DNA of 64,000 nt from Janthinobacterium sp. SUN073 (GTDB lineage Bacteria; Pseudomonadota; Gammaproteobacteria; Burkholderiales; Burkholderiaceae_D): positions 886,781 through 950,780 of the forward strand of contig NZ_JAPUBT010000001.1 in NCBI RefSeq assembly GCF_030397665.1, given 5' to 3'. Under the pieces are notes generated by a model. The model was not told where the DNA came from, made no database searches, and was given only the letters and a program-made list of their open reading frames with translations. This document shows positions 55,681 through 64,000 of this stretch, one piece after another. Numbering within the stretch: position 1 is the stretch's first letter; each line of letters starts with the position of its first letter. The position numbers and the translations under genes were made by a program.

Positions 55681-57432
55681 ATGAGTTTATCGAGGCTCAT
55701 CGCCGGCTTCGTGCGTCAGCATTGGCCGGCGTATGCCGCCGCCGCCGTCATGCTGACCGGCGTGGCGACACTGACCGTCTGGATCCCGCGCCGCGTGGGC
55801 GCCATCATCGACGCCCTGGCCGCGCACCGCATGACGGCCGCCGAACTGTGGCTTGAGCTGCTGACCCTGCTCGCCGTCGGCGTCGTCATCTACTTTCTGC
55901 GCGTGGGCTGGCGCATCACCCTGTTCAAGGCCGCCTACCAGCTGGGCGTGATGCTGCGCACGCGCTTCTACACGCGCATGTCGCAGCAGGGCGCGTCGTT
56001 TTACCAGAACCAGCGCACGGGCGACCTGATGGCGCTGGCGACGAACGACATCGATGCCATCGAAATGGCCGCCGGCGAAGCCATGCTGGCCGGCTTCGAC
56101 GGCACCTTGACCTTGCTGATGGTGCTGGGCATCATGCTGCTGGGCGTGGACTGGCGCCTGGCCTGCATCGCCCTCTTGCCCTTCCCGCTGATGGGACTGG
56201 CCTTCTGGCGCATTTCCAGCCATATCCACACGGCGTCCACGGATTCATTAAAGCGCTTTTCCGCGCTGAACGACCATGTGCAGGAATCGCTGTCGGGCGT
56301 GCGCACCCTGCGCGCGCTGGGCCTGGAAGAGCGCAGCAGCGCCCAGTTCTCCACCCTGGCCGGCCATGCGGCCAACGCCAGCCTGACGGCGCAGCGCTGG
56401 GAGGCGGCGTATGAACCGGCCGTCGGCCTGACCCTGACGGCCGCCACCGCGCTGACCCTGGGCCTGGGCGGCTACCTCGTATGGCAAGACCAGTTGACCA
56501 TCGGCGCGCTGACAAGCTTTTCCATGTATCTGGGCCAGCTGATCTGGCCCATGTTCGCCGCCGGCTGGGTGCTCTCATTGATCGAACGGGGCCGCGCCGC
56601 CTGGCAGCGCTTGCAACCCATGTTAGATGCGCCGCTGGCCATCGACGACCACGGAACGATTGATACGCTGACGCCCGGCCCATTGCAACTGACGGACATC
56701 GGCTTCGCCTACGCGGGCCAGACGGCGCCGGCCCTGTCCGGTATTTCGCTGCTGTTGCAGCCGGGCCAGACTCTGGGCCTGGTCGGCCCCACGGGCAGCG
56801 GCAAGTCAACCCTGCTGCGCGTGCTGCTGCGCCAGGTCACGCCGCAATCGGGCACGGCCACGTGGAGCGGCCAGCCGCTCGACGCCTACACCCTGCATGC
56901 GCTGCGCGCGGCCATCAGCTGGGTGCCGCAGGAATCGTTCCTGTTCTCCGCCAGCATCGCCGACAATATCGCCCTGGCCCGTCCCGGCGCCACGCGCGAG
57001 GACGTGGAACGGGCGGCGCAGCTGGCCGACATCCATGCCGATATTTTGCAATTCCCCGATGGCTATGCCACCCACGTGGGCGAAAAGGGCATCACCCTGT
57101 CCGGCGGCCAGCGCCAGCGCGTGGCGATCGCCCGCGCGCTCCTGGCCGACAACGGCTTGCTGCTGCTCGACGATGCCTTATCCGCCGTCGATACGGGCAC
57201 GGAAACGCGCATCCTGCAACACCTGGAAGAACTGCGCCGCAAGCGTCCCGAGCGCAGCGCCATCATCGCCAGCCACCGCCTGAGCGCCGTCGTCAACGCC
57301 GACCTGATCCTGGTGCTGCGCGATGGCCACGTGACGGAAACGGGCAACCACGACGCGCTGATGCAGCGCGATGGCTGGTACGCCAGCCAGTGGCGCTATC
57401 AACAACTGGAGGCCAGCCTCGATGCCATCTAA
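55681..57432 (+). CDS. ABC exporter half-transporter A (MdlA-like)
   Basis: This fused membrane-ATPase half transporter (583 aa) has about six helices in residues 1-320, Walker A GPTGSGKST, signature LSGGQRQR and Walker B LLLLDDALSAVD, in which the usual catalytic Glu is Asp. That is typical of the degenerate site in heterodimeric exporters such as MdlAB or TmrAB. ATG 55681 follows AAAGG. The partner gene overlaps it by 11 bases. The substrate is likely a drug, lipid or peptide. Confidence 0.92.
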   Translation: MSLSRLIAGFVRQHWPAYAAAAVMLTGVATLTVWIPRRVGAIIDALAAHRMTAAELWLELLTLLAVGVVIYFLRVGWRITLFKAAYQLGVMLRTRFYTRMSQQGASFYQNQRTGDLMALATNDIDAIEMAAGEAMLAGFDGTLTLLMVLGIMLLGVDWRLACIALLPFPLMGLAFWRISSHIHTASTDSLKRFSALNDHVQESLSGVRTLRALGLEERSSAQFSTLAGHAANASLTAQRWEAAYEPAVGLTLTAATALTLGLGGYLVWQDQLTIGALTSFSMYLGQLIWPMFAAGWVLSLIERGRAAWQRLQPMLDAPLAIDDHGTIDTLTPGPLQLTDIGFAYAGQTAPALSGISLLLQPGQTLGLVGPTGSGKSTLLRVLLRQVTPQSGTATWSGQPLDAYTLHALRAAISWVPQESFLFSASIADNIALARPGATREDVERAAQLADIHADILQFPDGYATHVGEKGITLSGGQRQRVAIARALLADNGLLLLDDALSAVDTGTETRILQHLEELRRKRPERSAIIASHRLSAVVNADLILVLRDGHVTETGNHDALMQRDGWYASQWRYQQLEASLDAI

Positions 57433-59227
57433 GAACGATCAAGCCACCACCACGCCATCCGTGCGCCGCCAGGCCGTGCAAGCGATCGGCCTGCTGCGGC
57501 GCGCCGCCGCGCCCGATCTGCGCCATTTATATTGGGCCACCTTCTGGCTGATCCTCGCCGCCGCCCTCGAAGTGACGGGGCCGATTTTGGGCAAGGCCCT
57601 GATCGACCAGCATCTGCTGCCGCGCCACCTGGACTGGACGCGCATGTCGCTGCTGCTGGGCGGCTGCCTGCTGACGGGCTGGGTCGCTTCCGGCCTGCGC
57701 TACCTGCAGCTGGTGCGCCTGTCCGGCCTGGCCATGCGCTCGGTGCAGCGCCTGCGCGAAACCGTGTATCAGCACGTGCTGCGCCTGCCCATGGCCTTTT
57801 TCGACCGCGCCATCACGGGCCAGCTGGTCAGCCGCGTCACCAACGACACGGAAGCGGTGAAATCGCTGTACGTGCAGGTGCTGTTCGTCATCCTCGACAG
57901 CTCCATCGTTTTGGTCGGCACCATGGCCGCCATGGCCTTCCTCGACTGGCGCTTGATGCTGATCGTGCTGGCCCTGCTACCGGCCGTGCTGCTCATCGTC
58001 TTCCTGTACCAGCGCTGGAGCGCGCCGGCCGTCACGCGCGCGCGCGCCCTGCGCAGCGAGATCAACGGGCAGATCGCCGAATCGATCGGTGGCATGAGCG
58101 TGCTGCAGGCGAATAACGCGGAAAAGCGCTTCGGCCAGCGCTTCACGGGCATCAACCAGGACCACTACACGGCGCGCATGCAGGAATTGCGCGCCAACGC
58201 ATGGCTGCTGCGCCCCGCGCTCGACATGCTCAACATCGTGCTGCTGGCCGTCGTCATCTTCAGCTTCGGCCAGCGCGAGATGGGCGCCCTGGAAGTGGGC
58301 GTGCTGTATGCGTTCATCAGCTATATCGCGCGCGTGATCGAGCCGCTGATCCAGATCACCATGCAGTTCAGCCAGCTGCAGCAGTCGGTGGTGGCGACGG
58401 CACGCGTCTCGGCCCTGCTGGACGAAGCGCAGGCGCTGGAACACGCGCAGGGAAGGGAAACACCGGCCCTGCGGCAGGACACAGCGGACAGCGACGTGCC
58501 CGCCGTGGACATCGCGCACCTGACCTTCGCCTACGTGGAAAACCAGCCCGTGCTGCACGACCTGTCGCTGAGCATTCCGCAGGGCGCGTTTTTTGGCATC
58601 GTCGGCCACACGGGCAGCGGCAAGTCGACTTTGCTCTCGCTGCTGCTGCGCTTTTATCCCGTCACGCAGGGCAGCATCGCCATCAATGGCGTCGCCCTCG
58701 ACAGCATCGACAACGAGCACTTCCGCGCCGACGTGGGCCTGGTGCCGCAAGACCCCTTCCTGCTGGCCGCGTCGGCGCGCGAAAACATCGACATGGGCCG
58801 CGGCTACACGCAGGCGCAGATCGAGACGGCGGCGCGCGCCGCGCATGCGCACGACTTCATCGCCGCGCTGGAACACGGCTACGATACGCCGCTGGGCGAA
58901 GGCGGCTCGCGCCTGTCGTCGGGGCAGAAGCAGCTGATCGCGATTGCCCGCGCGCTGGCCGGCCAGCCGCGCATTTTGCTGCTGGACGAGGCAACGTCGC
59001 GCATCGATAGCCAGACGGAGCAGATCGTGCAGCTGGCCCTCAACGAGTTGCGCGGCAAGGTGACCATCATCGCCATCGCGCACCGCCTGTCGACGATTCG
59101 CGAGGCCGACCGGATCATCGTGCTCAATCACGGCCGCATCACGGAAGCGGGGCCGCACGAGGAACTGATGCAGATCGAAGGCGGTTTGTACCAGCGCCTG
59201 TACCTGCTGCAGCAACTGGCAATTTGA
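57422..59227 (+). CDS. ABC exporter half-transporter B (MdlB-like)
   Basis: This half transporter (601 aa) has six helices, Walker [10 protein letters not shown], signature LSSGQKQL and Walker [13 protein letters not shown] with the catalytic Glu intact. GGAGG precedes ATG 57422. Together with the overlapping upstream gene it forms a heterodimer with one fully competent ATP site. Confidence 0.92.
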   Translation: MPSKNDQATTTPSVRRQAVQAIGLLRRAAAPDLRHLYWATFWLILAAALEVTGPILGKALIDQHLLPRHLDWTRMSLLLGGCLLTGWVASGLRYLQLVRLSGLAMRSVQRLRETVYQHVLRLPMAFFDRAITGQLVSRVTNDTEAVKSLYVQVLFVILDSSIVLVGTMAAMAFLDWRLMLIVLALLPAVLLIVFLYQRWSAPAVTRARALRSEINGQIAESIGGMSVLQANNAEKRFGQRFTGINQDHYTARMQELRANAWLLRPALDMLNIVLLAVVIFSFGQREMGALEVGVLYAFISYIARVIEPLIQITMQFSQLQQSVVATARVSALLDEAQALEHAQGRETPALRQDTADSDVPAVDIAHLTFAYVENQPVLHDLSLSIPQGAFFGIVGHTGSGKSTLLSLLLRFYPVTQGSIAINGVALDSIDNEHFRADVGLVPQDPFLLAASARENIDMGRGYTQAQIETAARAAHAHDFIAALEHGYDTPLGEGGSRLSSGQKQLIAIARALAGQPRILLLDEATSRIDSQTEQIVQLALNELRGKVTIIAIAHRLSTIREADRIIVLNHGRITEAGPHEELMQIEGGLYQRLYLLQQLAI

Positions 59228-59235
59228 TAGGCACG

Positions 59236-59290
59236 GGCGCCGTTGCGCGGCGCCACTTTTTTTCTGTACGGCATTAAAAATGCCGTACAG
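59236..59290 (+). terminator. Terminator followed directly by a second palindrome
   Basis: GGCGCC-N7-GGCGCC followed by AC and T7 (59236-59263) is an intrinsic terminator for the exporter operon. Immediately after it CTGTACGGCATT-AAA-AATGCCGTACAG (59264-59290) forms a perfect 12-bp hairpin just upstream of the chemoreceptor gene. Confidence 0.8.
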
Positions 59291-59351
59291 ACGGGAGTAT
59301 ATTCATCTGGCGGGCAGCGCCGACGGCCCCAACCATACTTCCGGGGGCACC

Positions 59352-61052
59352 ATGCGCAGCAAACTGTCGATCAGGAATATCTTTGCCGCCATCTTCCTGC
59401 TTAGCCTGGCACTCTCCATCGTCAGCCTGCTGGCCCTGTTCCGCGTCGCCACCAAACAGGCCGAAGCGAACCAGGTCACTGAAACGCGCTTCCAATCCTA
59501 TCTGCTGGCCGATGAATTGCGGCAAAGCTCGGACGACCTGACCCGGCTGGCCCGCACCTACGTCGTCACGGGCGACGCCAGCTACGAGCAGCAATACATG
59601 GACATCCTCGACATCCGCAACGGCAAGAAGCCGCGCCCCGCCCACTACGAACGTATCTACTGGGACTTCGTGGCGGCGGGCATGCCCGTGCCGCCGTCGA
59701 CGGGCCCCAGCGTGCCACTGGCCGAACTGATGCGCAAAGCCGGCTTCAGCGAGCAGGAATTTGCCAAACTGCAAGAGGCCCAGGCCAATTCCGACGGCCT
59801 GGTGAAGACCGAGGTGATCGCCATGAACGCCGTCAAGGGCTTGTTCGACGACGGCAGTGGCAACTTTACCAGGAAGGGTCCGCCCGACCTGGAAATGGCC
59901 CGCACCATCATGCATGATGCCCAATACCACCGCAACAAGGGCAAGATCATGCAGCCGGTGAATGAATTTCTCACCCTGCTGGACCAGCGCACCAGCGCGG
60001 CCGTGCAGACGGCGACGGGCGGCACCATGGCGGCCTATTCCGTCACCGTCGGCGTGCTGCTGGTATCGGTCATGGTTTCACTGCTGTGCCTGTTCCTCGT
60101 GTACCGCCACATCAAGCGCAACCTGGACCAGGCGATCGCCACGGCGCAATTGATCGCCGGCGGCGACTTGAGCATCGATGCCGTCATCGAACGGGCCGAC
60201 GAAATCGGCGTGCTGCTCCACGCGATGAACACCATCAACGCCAACCTGACGGGGCTGATCGGCGACATCCGCAGCAGCACCGGCGAAATGTCGGTGGCCA
60301 CGCACGAAATCGCGCTGGGCAATGCCGACCTGTCGGCGCGTACTGAAGCGCAAGCCAGTTCCCTCGAAGAAACGGCCAGTTCGATGGAAACGCTGACGGC
60401 GACGGTGCGGCAAAACGCCAGCAACGCCGGCGAGGCAAACCAGCTGGCCGCCACCGCCTCGGCCGTCGCCGTGCAGGGCGGCGCCGTCGTCGCCCAGGTG
60501 GTCAACACGATGGGCGCCATCAAGGAAAGTTCGAGCCAGATCGCCGACATCATCGGCGTCATCGACGGCATCGCCTTCCAGACCAACATCCTGGCCTTGA
60601 ACGCCGCCGTCGAGGCGGCGCGGGCAGGCGAACAGGGACGCGGCTTCGCCGTCGTCGCCGGCGAGGTGCGCAGCCTGGCCCACCGCAGCGCTGCCGCCGC
60701 CCAGGAAATCAAGACCCTGATCGGCGCCTCCGTGGAACGGGTCGACGCCGGCAGCAAGCTGGTCGACGAGGCGGGGCGCACCATGGCGCTGGTGGTGGAA
60801 TCGATCCAGAAGGTGGCCGCCATCATGAACGAAATCACCAGCGCCAGCCACGAGCAAAGCGCGGGGATCAGCGAGGTCAACCAGGCGGTCACGCAGATGG
60901 ACAACATCACGCAACAGAACGCCGCCCTGGTCGAACAGGCGGCGGCCGCTGCCGAAAGCCTGCAGGAACAGGCACAAGCCCTGACCGCGGCCGTCGCCAT
61001 CTTCCGCCTGAAAGGCAGCCCGCCGGCCACGGCCGCCCTGGCCCTGCGCTGA
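59352..61052 (+). CDS. Methyl-accepting chemotaxis protein 2
   Basis: This chemoreceptor (566 aa) has a first helix at about 9-32, a periplasmic domain with [20 protein letters not shown], a second helix near 222-245, HAMP, and a signalling domain with the tip [23 protein letters not shown] 59352 (MRSKLSIRN) fits the membrane-insertion pattern; the in-frame ATG 59280 lies inside the palindrome and is rejected. Confidence 0.92.
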   Translation: MRSKLSIRNIFAAIFLLSLALSIVSLLALFRVATKQAEANQVTETRFQSYLLADELRQSSDDLTRLARTYVVTGDASYEQQYMDILDIRNGKKPRPAHYERIYWDFVAAGMPVPPSTGPSVPLAELMRKAGFSEQEFAKLQEAQANSDGLVKTEVIAMNAVKGLFDDGSGNFTRKGPPDLEMARTIMHDAQYHRNKGKIMQPVNEFLTLLDQRTSAAVQTATGGTMAAYSVTVGVLLVSVMVSLLCLFLVYRHIKRNLDQAIATAQLIAGGDLSIDAVIERADEIGVLLHAMNTINANLTGLIGDIRSSTGEMSVATHEIALGNADLSARTEAQASSLEETASSMETLTATVRQNASNAGEANQLAATASAVAVQGGAVVAQVVNTMGAIKESSSQIADIIGVIDGIAFQTNILALNAAVEAARAGEQGRGFAVVAGEVRSLAHRSAAAAQEIKTLIGASVERVDAGSKLVDEAGRTMALVVESIQKVAAIMNEITSASHEQSAGISEVNQAVTQMDNITQQNAALVEQAAAAAESLQEQAQALTAAVAIFRLKGSPPATAALALR

Positions 61053-61120
61053 CGTGCTGCCAAAGTGTGCACTTTCGCAAAAATCTGCACACAGCATGAT
61101 ATTTCTTGATTGCAACATCA

Positions 61121-61126
61121 TATAAT
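61121..61126 (+). promoter_or_regulatory. -10 box of the TPR-GGDEF gene
   Basis: A perfect TATAAT lies 38 bases before the chosen TTG start. No convincing -35 is present, so an activator or alternative element may be used. It argues against starting the gene at TTG 61110. Confidence 0.5.
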
Positions 61127-61163
61127 CATTGCAAACAGGCATGGTCATTGCGGGGGCGGGACG

Positions 61164-63287
61164 TTGGCAGGCAGACACACACGGGCATCGTGGCGAAGGG
61201 CGCATTGGCTGCTGGTATTGGCCTGCCTGCTGCCGCCTGCCGTTCAGGCCCAGGTCGGCAACCTTGAGCAGCATATCGCTGCCGTGCGCGAAGATGGCCG
61301 TTTCGTGCCCGCGCGCGCCCTGCAGCGCCTGCAAGAGGTGGAAACGCAGGCGCGCAGCGCGCCCCTGCCAGTGCGCGCGGAATTCCTTACCCAACTGAGC
61401 AACGCCCGCATGCGCCTGGGGCAGAACGATATCGCCATGCAGCTGGCCGAAGAACTGATCGCCTACGCCCGCATGAACAAGAGCGACGTGGCGCTGGCGA
61501 AAGGCATGCTCAACAAGGCCTACATCACGTTTGCCAGGAACGAAGGCCGCGCTTCGCATCTGCTGGCCTTCGAAGCGGAAAAGATCGCCGACCGCACGGA
61601 TGACTTGCCCGTGCGCGTGCAGGCCACCATCAGCGCAGGCCAGTCGTGGGCCGAGGAAGGCAATTTCCCGTTTGCGCTGGCCAAGCTGCAGGCGGCCGTC
61701 GACCTGGCGCGCCAGAGCAATTCCCCCTCCAGCCTGGCCGCCGCCCTGAATGCCCTCACCCGGCTGTACACGCAAATGCGCGAATACGACAAGGGCTTCG
61801 AAGTGCTCGACGAGCTGCTCGCCGTCTCCGCCACCCTGGCATCGCCGGGCCGCATGGCGCAGGCGAAGAATACGGAGTACGGGCTGGCGCTCGACGCGCA
61901 ACAGCCGCAACGGGGCCAGCGCGCCCTGCTGGCGGCCCTGGCGCTGGAACGCCAGCTGGACGCCCGCGGCATGGTGGCCGTTACCCTCGTCAATCTGTCG
62001 GACAGCTATCTGAAGGAAGGCGACTACGCACGCGCCCTGGGCCATGCGAATGAAGCCATCACGGCGGCTCGCCTGGTCAATAATGAACAGGTGGAGGCGA
62101 CGGCACGCCTGAACATCGGCCAGGCGCTGATCGGCCAGGGACGTTTACAGGAAGGCAAGCAAAGCGTAGCCACGGGCCTGGCCTACTACGAGCGCACGGC
62201 CAACCAGCCGGACATGCAGGCCGTGCTGCTGGAATACGGCATGGCGCTGGAAAAGGCGGGCGACATGCGCGGCGCCGTCACGGCCTACCATCGCGAGCGG
62301 GGCATTTCCAACCAGCTGTTCGAAAAGCAGCGACAGAAGGCCGTGTATGAATTACAGGAAAAATATGAAGCGGAAAAGAAGCAGCGCCAGATCGAGCTGC
62401 TCAGCCGCGAAAATCAGCTGAAAAGCACGGAAATCGACAACCGCCGCCTGCAACAGCGCGTGTGGTGGCTGCTGGCGCTGGTGCTGGCCATGGCGTCCGT
62501 CATCGTCGGCTTGCTGTACCGCAAGGTGCGCCACGCGAACGTGCAGCTGAAGGTGAAGAACCAGGAACTCAAGCGCCAGAGCTCGCGCGACCCGCTGACG
62601 GCCCTGTACAACCGCCGCCACTTCCAGGAATTCATGCGCAACCATGCGGGCAAGCCGCTGCCAGCCACCGGCGACGCCGATGTCGTGGGGGCACTGTTCC
62701 TGCTCGATGTCGACCATTTCAAGCACATCAACGACCGCTACGGCCATGCGGCGGGTGACCTTGTGCTGACGACGATCGCCGAAACGCTGCACGATGTGCT
62801 GCGCGAAACGGACATGATCGTGCGCTGGGGCGGCGAGGAATTCCTCGCCTTCCTGCCCGCCGTCGCGCGGGACGGCCTCGACGATATCGCGCGGCGCATC
62901 CTCAACGGCATGGCGGCGCAAGTCATCCACTACCAGGGACAGGCCATCGAGGTGCACGTGTCCGTGGGCTTTGCGCCCTATCCGCTGGCGCCGCTGGGAC
63001 GGCCGCTCACGTGGGAACGCAGTGTCAACCTGATCGACATGGCGCTGTACCTGGCCAAGGCGCACGGGCGCAACCGGGCGTATGGCTTGCGCGGTTTTCA
63101 GCAAGTGGAAAGAACGACCCTGGAAGCGGTGGAGCAAGACCTGGAACGCGCGTGGCGCGACGGCTATGTCGATTTGAGCGTGGTGCTGGGGGGAACGGAC
63201 GGGATGGACAGTAGCAATACAGGAACAGCGGCGCATGGCAAGCAGGCAGGCGCCAGCGATGGCGTCGCGGCAGCAGCCATCATCTGA
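61164..63287 (+). CDS. TPR-GGDEF diguanylate cyclase
   Basis: This is a c-di-GMP synthase (707 aa). A signal peptide ends near VQAQ (residue 30). TPR-like helical repeats occupy about 45-400 in the periplasm, a coiled coil leads to one membrane helix (VWWLLALVLAMASVIVGLLY), and the cytosolic GGDEF domain has GGEEF at 556-560 and inhibitory site RETD at 547-550. The TTG start at 61164 is preceded by GGGGGCGGGA; no in-frame ATG gives a signal peptide. The periplasmic TPR part may sense a ligand or protein. Confidence 0.85.
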   Translation: MAGRHTRASWRRAHWLLVLACLLPPAVQAQVGNLEQHIAAVREDGRFVPARALQRLQEVETQARSAPLPVRAEFLTQLSNARMRLGQNDIAMQLAEELIAYARMNKSDVALAKGMLNKAYITFARNEGRASHLLAFEAEKIADRTDDLPVRVQATISAGQSWAEEGNFPFALAKLQAAVDLARQSNSPSSLAAALNALTRLYTQMREYDKGFEVLDELLAVSATLASPGRMAQAKNTEYGLALDAQQPQRGQRALLAALALERQLDARGMVAVTLVNLSDSYLKEGDYARALGHANEAITAARLVNNEQVEATARLNIGQALIGQGRLQEGKQSVATGLAYYERTANQPDMQAVLLEYGMALEKAGDMRGAVTAYHRERGISNQLFEKQRQKAVYELQEKYEAEKKQRQIELLSRENQLKSTEIDNRRLQQRVWWLLALVLAMASVIVGLLYRKVRHANVQLKVKNQELKRQSSRDPLTALYNRRHFQEFMRNHAGKPLPATGDADVVGALFLLDVDHFKHINDRYGHAAGDLVLTTIAETLHDVLRETDMIVRWGGEEFLAFLPAVARDGLDDIARRILNGMAAQVIHYQGQAIEVHVSVGFAPYPLAPLGRPLTWERSVNLIDMALYLAKAHGRNRAYGLRGFQQVERTTLEAVEQDLERAWRDGYVDLSVVLGGTDGMDSSNTGTAAHGKQAGASDGVAAAAII

Positions 63288-63321
63288 CGGCTGCCGCGGG
63301 CTGGCGCGCTTATTGCAAGTA

Positions 63322-63651
63322 TTACTTGTGCGCGGCGTCCTGCATCTTTTCGCCGGCTTTTTCCACTTTCTTGCCGACGGCATCGGCCGCTTCGCTCATT
63401 TTCTTGTCGGCGTCAGCGGCAACCTGATCCATCTTGGCGCCCGTCTCGGAAGCGGCCTGGCTCACGGCGGCGTCGGCTTTGCTAGCGGCGGCCTTGATGT
63501 CGGCTTCAGCCTTGGCAGCGGCCGCATCGATCTTCTGGCCAGCTTGTTCCGCAGGACCGGCGGCGACATCGCTCTTCTTCTGGCAGGCAGCCAGTGCCAC
63601 AACCATCATCCCGGCGGCGCACACGGTCATCCAATTTTTGCTTACTTTCAT
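63322..63651 (-). CDS. Small Ala/Lys-rich helical lipoprotein
   Basis: This 109-aa predicted lipoprotein has the lipobox LAAC with Cys23. The mature part is a repetitive helix of Ala/Lys/Asp with 11-residue-like spacing (for example AAAAKAEADIKAAASKADAA), resembling LEA-like or apolipoprotein-like helices. The start at 63651 has GGGA upstream. It may be a periplasmic stress or envelope protein; no specific role can be assigned. Confidence 0.8.
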   Translation of the reverse strand: MKVSKNWMTVCAAGMMVVALAACQKKSDVAAGPAEQAGQKIDAAAAKAEADIKAAASKADAAVSQAASETGAKMDQVAADADKKMSEAADAVGKKVEKAGEKMQDAAHK

Positions 63652-63801
63652 GATATTCCCTTTCATTGTTATCAAAAGACACAGATCAGTTCGCAATATA
63701 CACCTGCCTAAAATTTTCTAGCGTGCGCTAACGCACATAAAAACAGGCTTTTGTGGCGTAGTTGTAAGCAATGGTATCTTGATATTTTTTTAGCATCCCG
63801 T

Positions 63802-64000
63802 TCAGTGCGTGGCAGGCGCCGCTTGATAGCCATCCGTCAAGGTGTGCAGGAAAACGATCACGTCGGCGATCTCCGCTTCGTTCAGGGCGGGTGCCTGGCC
63901 CGGCTGGCGGTCGAACGGCGCTGCCACATTCACGTTGGCGTCCAGGCCGGGCGGCAGATCGTCGTACTTGCGCACCTTGCCATTTTTGTCTGTCGGATAC
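63802..64000 (-). CDS. C-terminus of a cytochrome c peroxidase-like (MauG family) protein, partial
   Basis: Only the last 66 codons are in the window. The minus-strand sequence reads DLPPGLDANVNVAAPFDRQP and then LNEAEIADVIVFLHTLTDGY before the stop. This is typical of the second haem domain end of di-haem cytochrome c peroxidases. The gene continues past the right edge. The haem motifs are not visible here. Confidence 0.75.
   Translation of the reverse strand, partial: YPTDKNGKVRKYDDLPPGLDANVNVAAPFDRQPGQAPALNEAEIADVIVFLHTLTDGYQAAPATH

Noticed and set aside
61110..61163. Upstream TTG start for the TPR-GGDEF protein
   Set aside because: A perfect TATAAT lies inside this stretch and the extra residues would spoil the signal peptide.

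Overview
The window is a GC-rich stretch of a betaproteobacterial chromosome. It most likely comes from Oxalobacteraceae, and a Janthinobacterium/Massilia-type genome is my best guess. The evidence is protein-family resemblance: an aceE-aceF-lpdA cluster whose E3 carries its own lipoyl domain, the zapA-6S RNA neighbourhood, a CIRCE-controlled groESL, a DUF3649/PepSY/DUF3325 iron module, and a 12-bp GGGGTCGGACCC palindrome. No rRNA, tRNA, phage, insertion sequence or CRISPR array was recognised.

Layout. 1-420: tandem partial duplication of the lpdA tail and its terminator. 378-6610 (minus): pyruvate dehydrogenase operon aceE-aceF-lpdA, with a recognisable promoter and an upstream palindromic operator. 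7181-12412 (plus): folD, oligopeptidase A, holC with a coupled small protein, and a LivK-type binding protein. 12405-16825: a LysR regulator diverging from an NAD(P)-binding epimerase-like gene, a cytochrome c, and ilvD, which diverges from a second LysR gene. 17990-20314: lgt, an EVE protein, 6S RNA, zapA and a ZapB-like coiled-coil gene. 20471-28473: a duplicated surface-antigen-domain protein, groESL, a small membrane protein, a GNAT enzyme, a POT peptide transporter and phosphoglucomutase.

28558-40187 is an iron-acquisition island with two FecI-FecR-TonB receptor sets. The first set starts at a Fur box. The second set follows a Fur-box promoter and a tightly overlapped block (DUF4198, DUF3649, PepSY, DUF3325), so sigma factor, anti-sigma factor, inner-membrane proteins and outer-membrane receptor look like one uptake-and-signalling unit. 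Next come a GGDEF-EAL protein whose EAL half looks inactive, and a chemoreceptor.

44001-51726 (minus) is a polyol operon: binding protein, two permeases, a sorbitol/xylitol-type dehydrogenase, an ABC ATPase, an AraC regulator and a xylulokinase. Together these would import a pentitol or hexitol, oxidise it to a ketose and phosphorylate it. The rest holds a cytosine-deaminase-like amidohydrolase with two GNAT genes, an orphan phasin with a long Ala/Pro/Lys tail, a heterodimeric ABC exporter, a second chemoreceptor, a TPR-GGDEF diguanylate cyclase, a small lipoprotein and the C-terminus of a cytochrome c peroxidase-like protein.

Most genes are ordinary core or accessory functions. The less usual content is structural: the left-edge tandem duplication, two kinds of repeated intergenic palindrome, hairpins inside operons, long leaders on groES and the DUF4198 gene, and a catalytically degenerate EAL domain.
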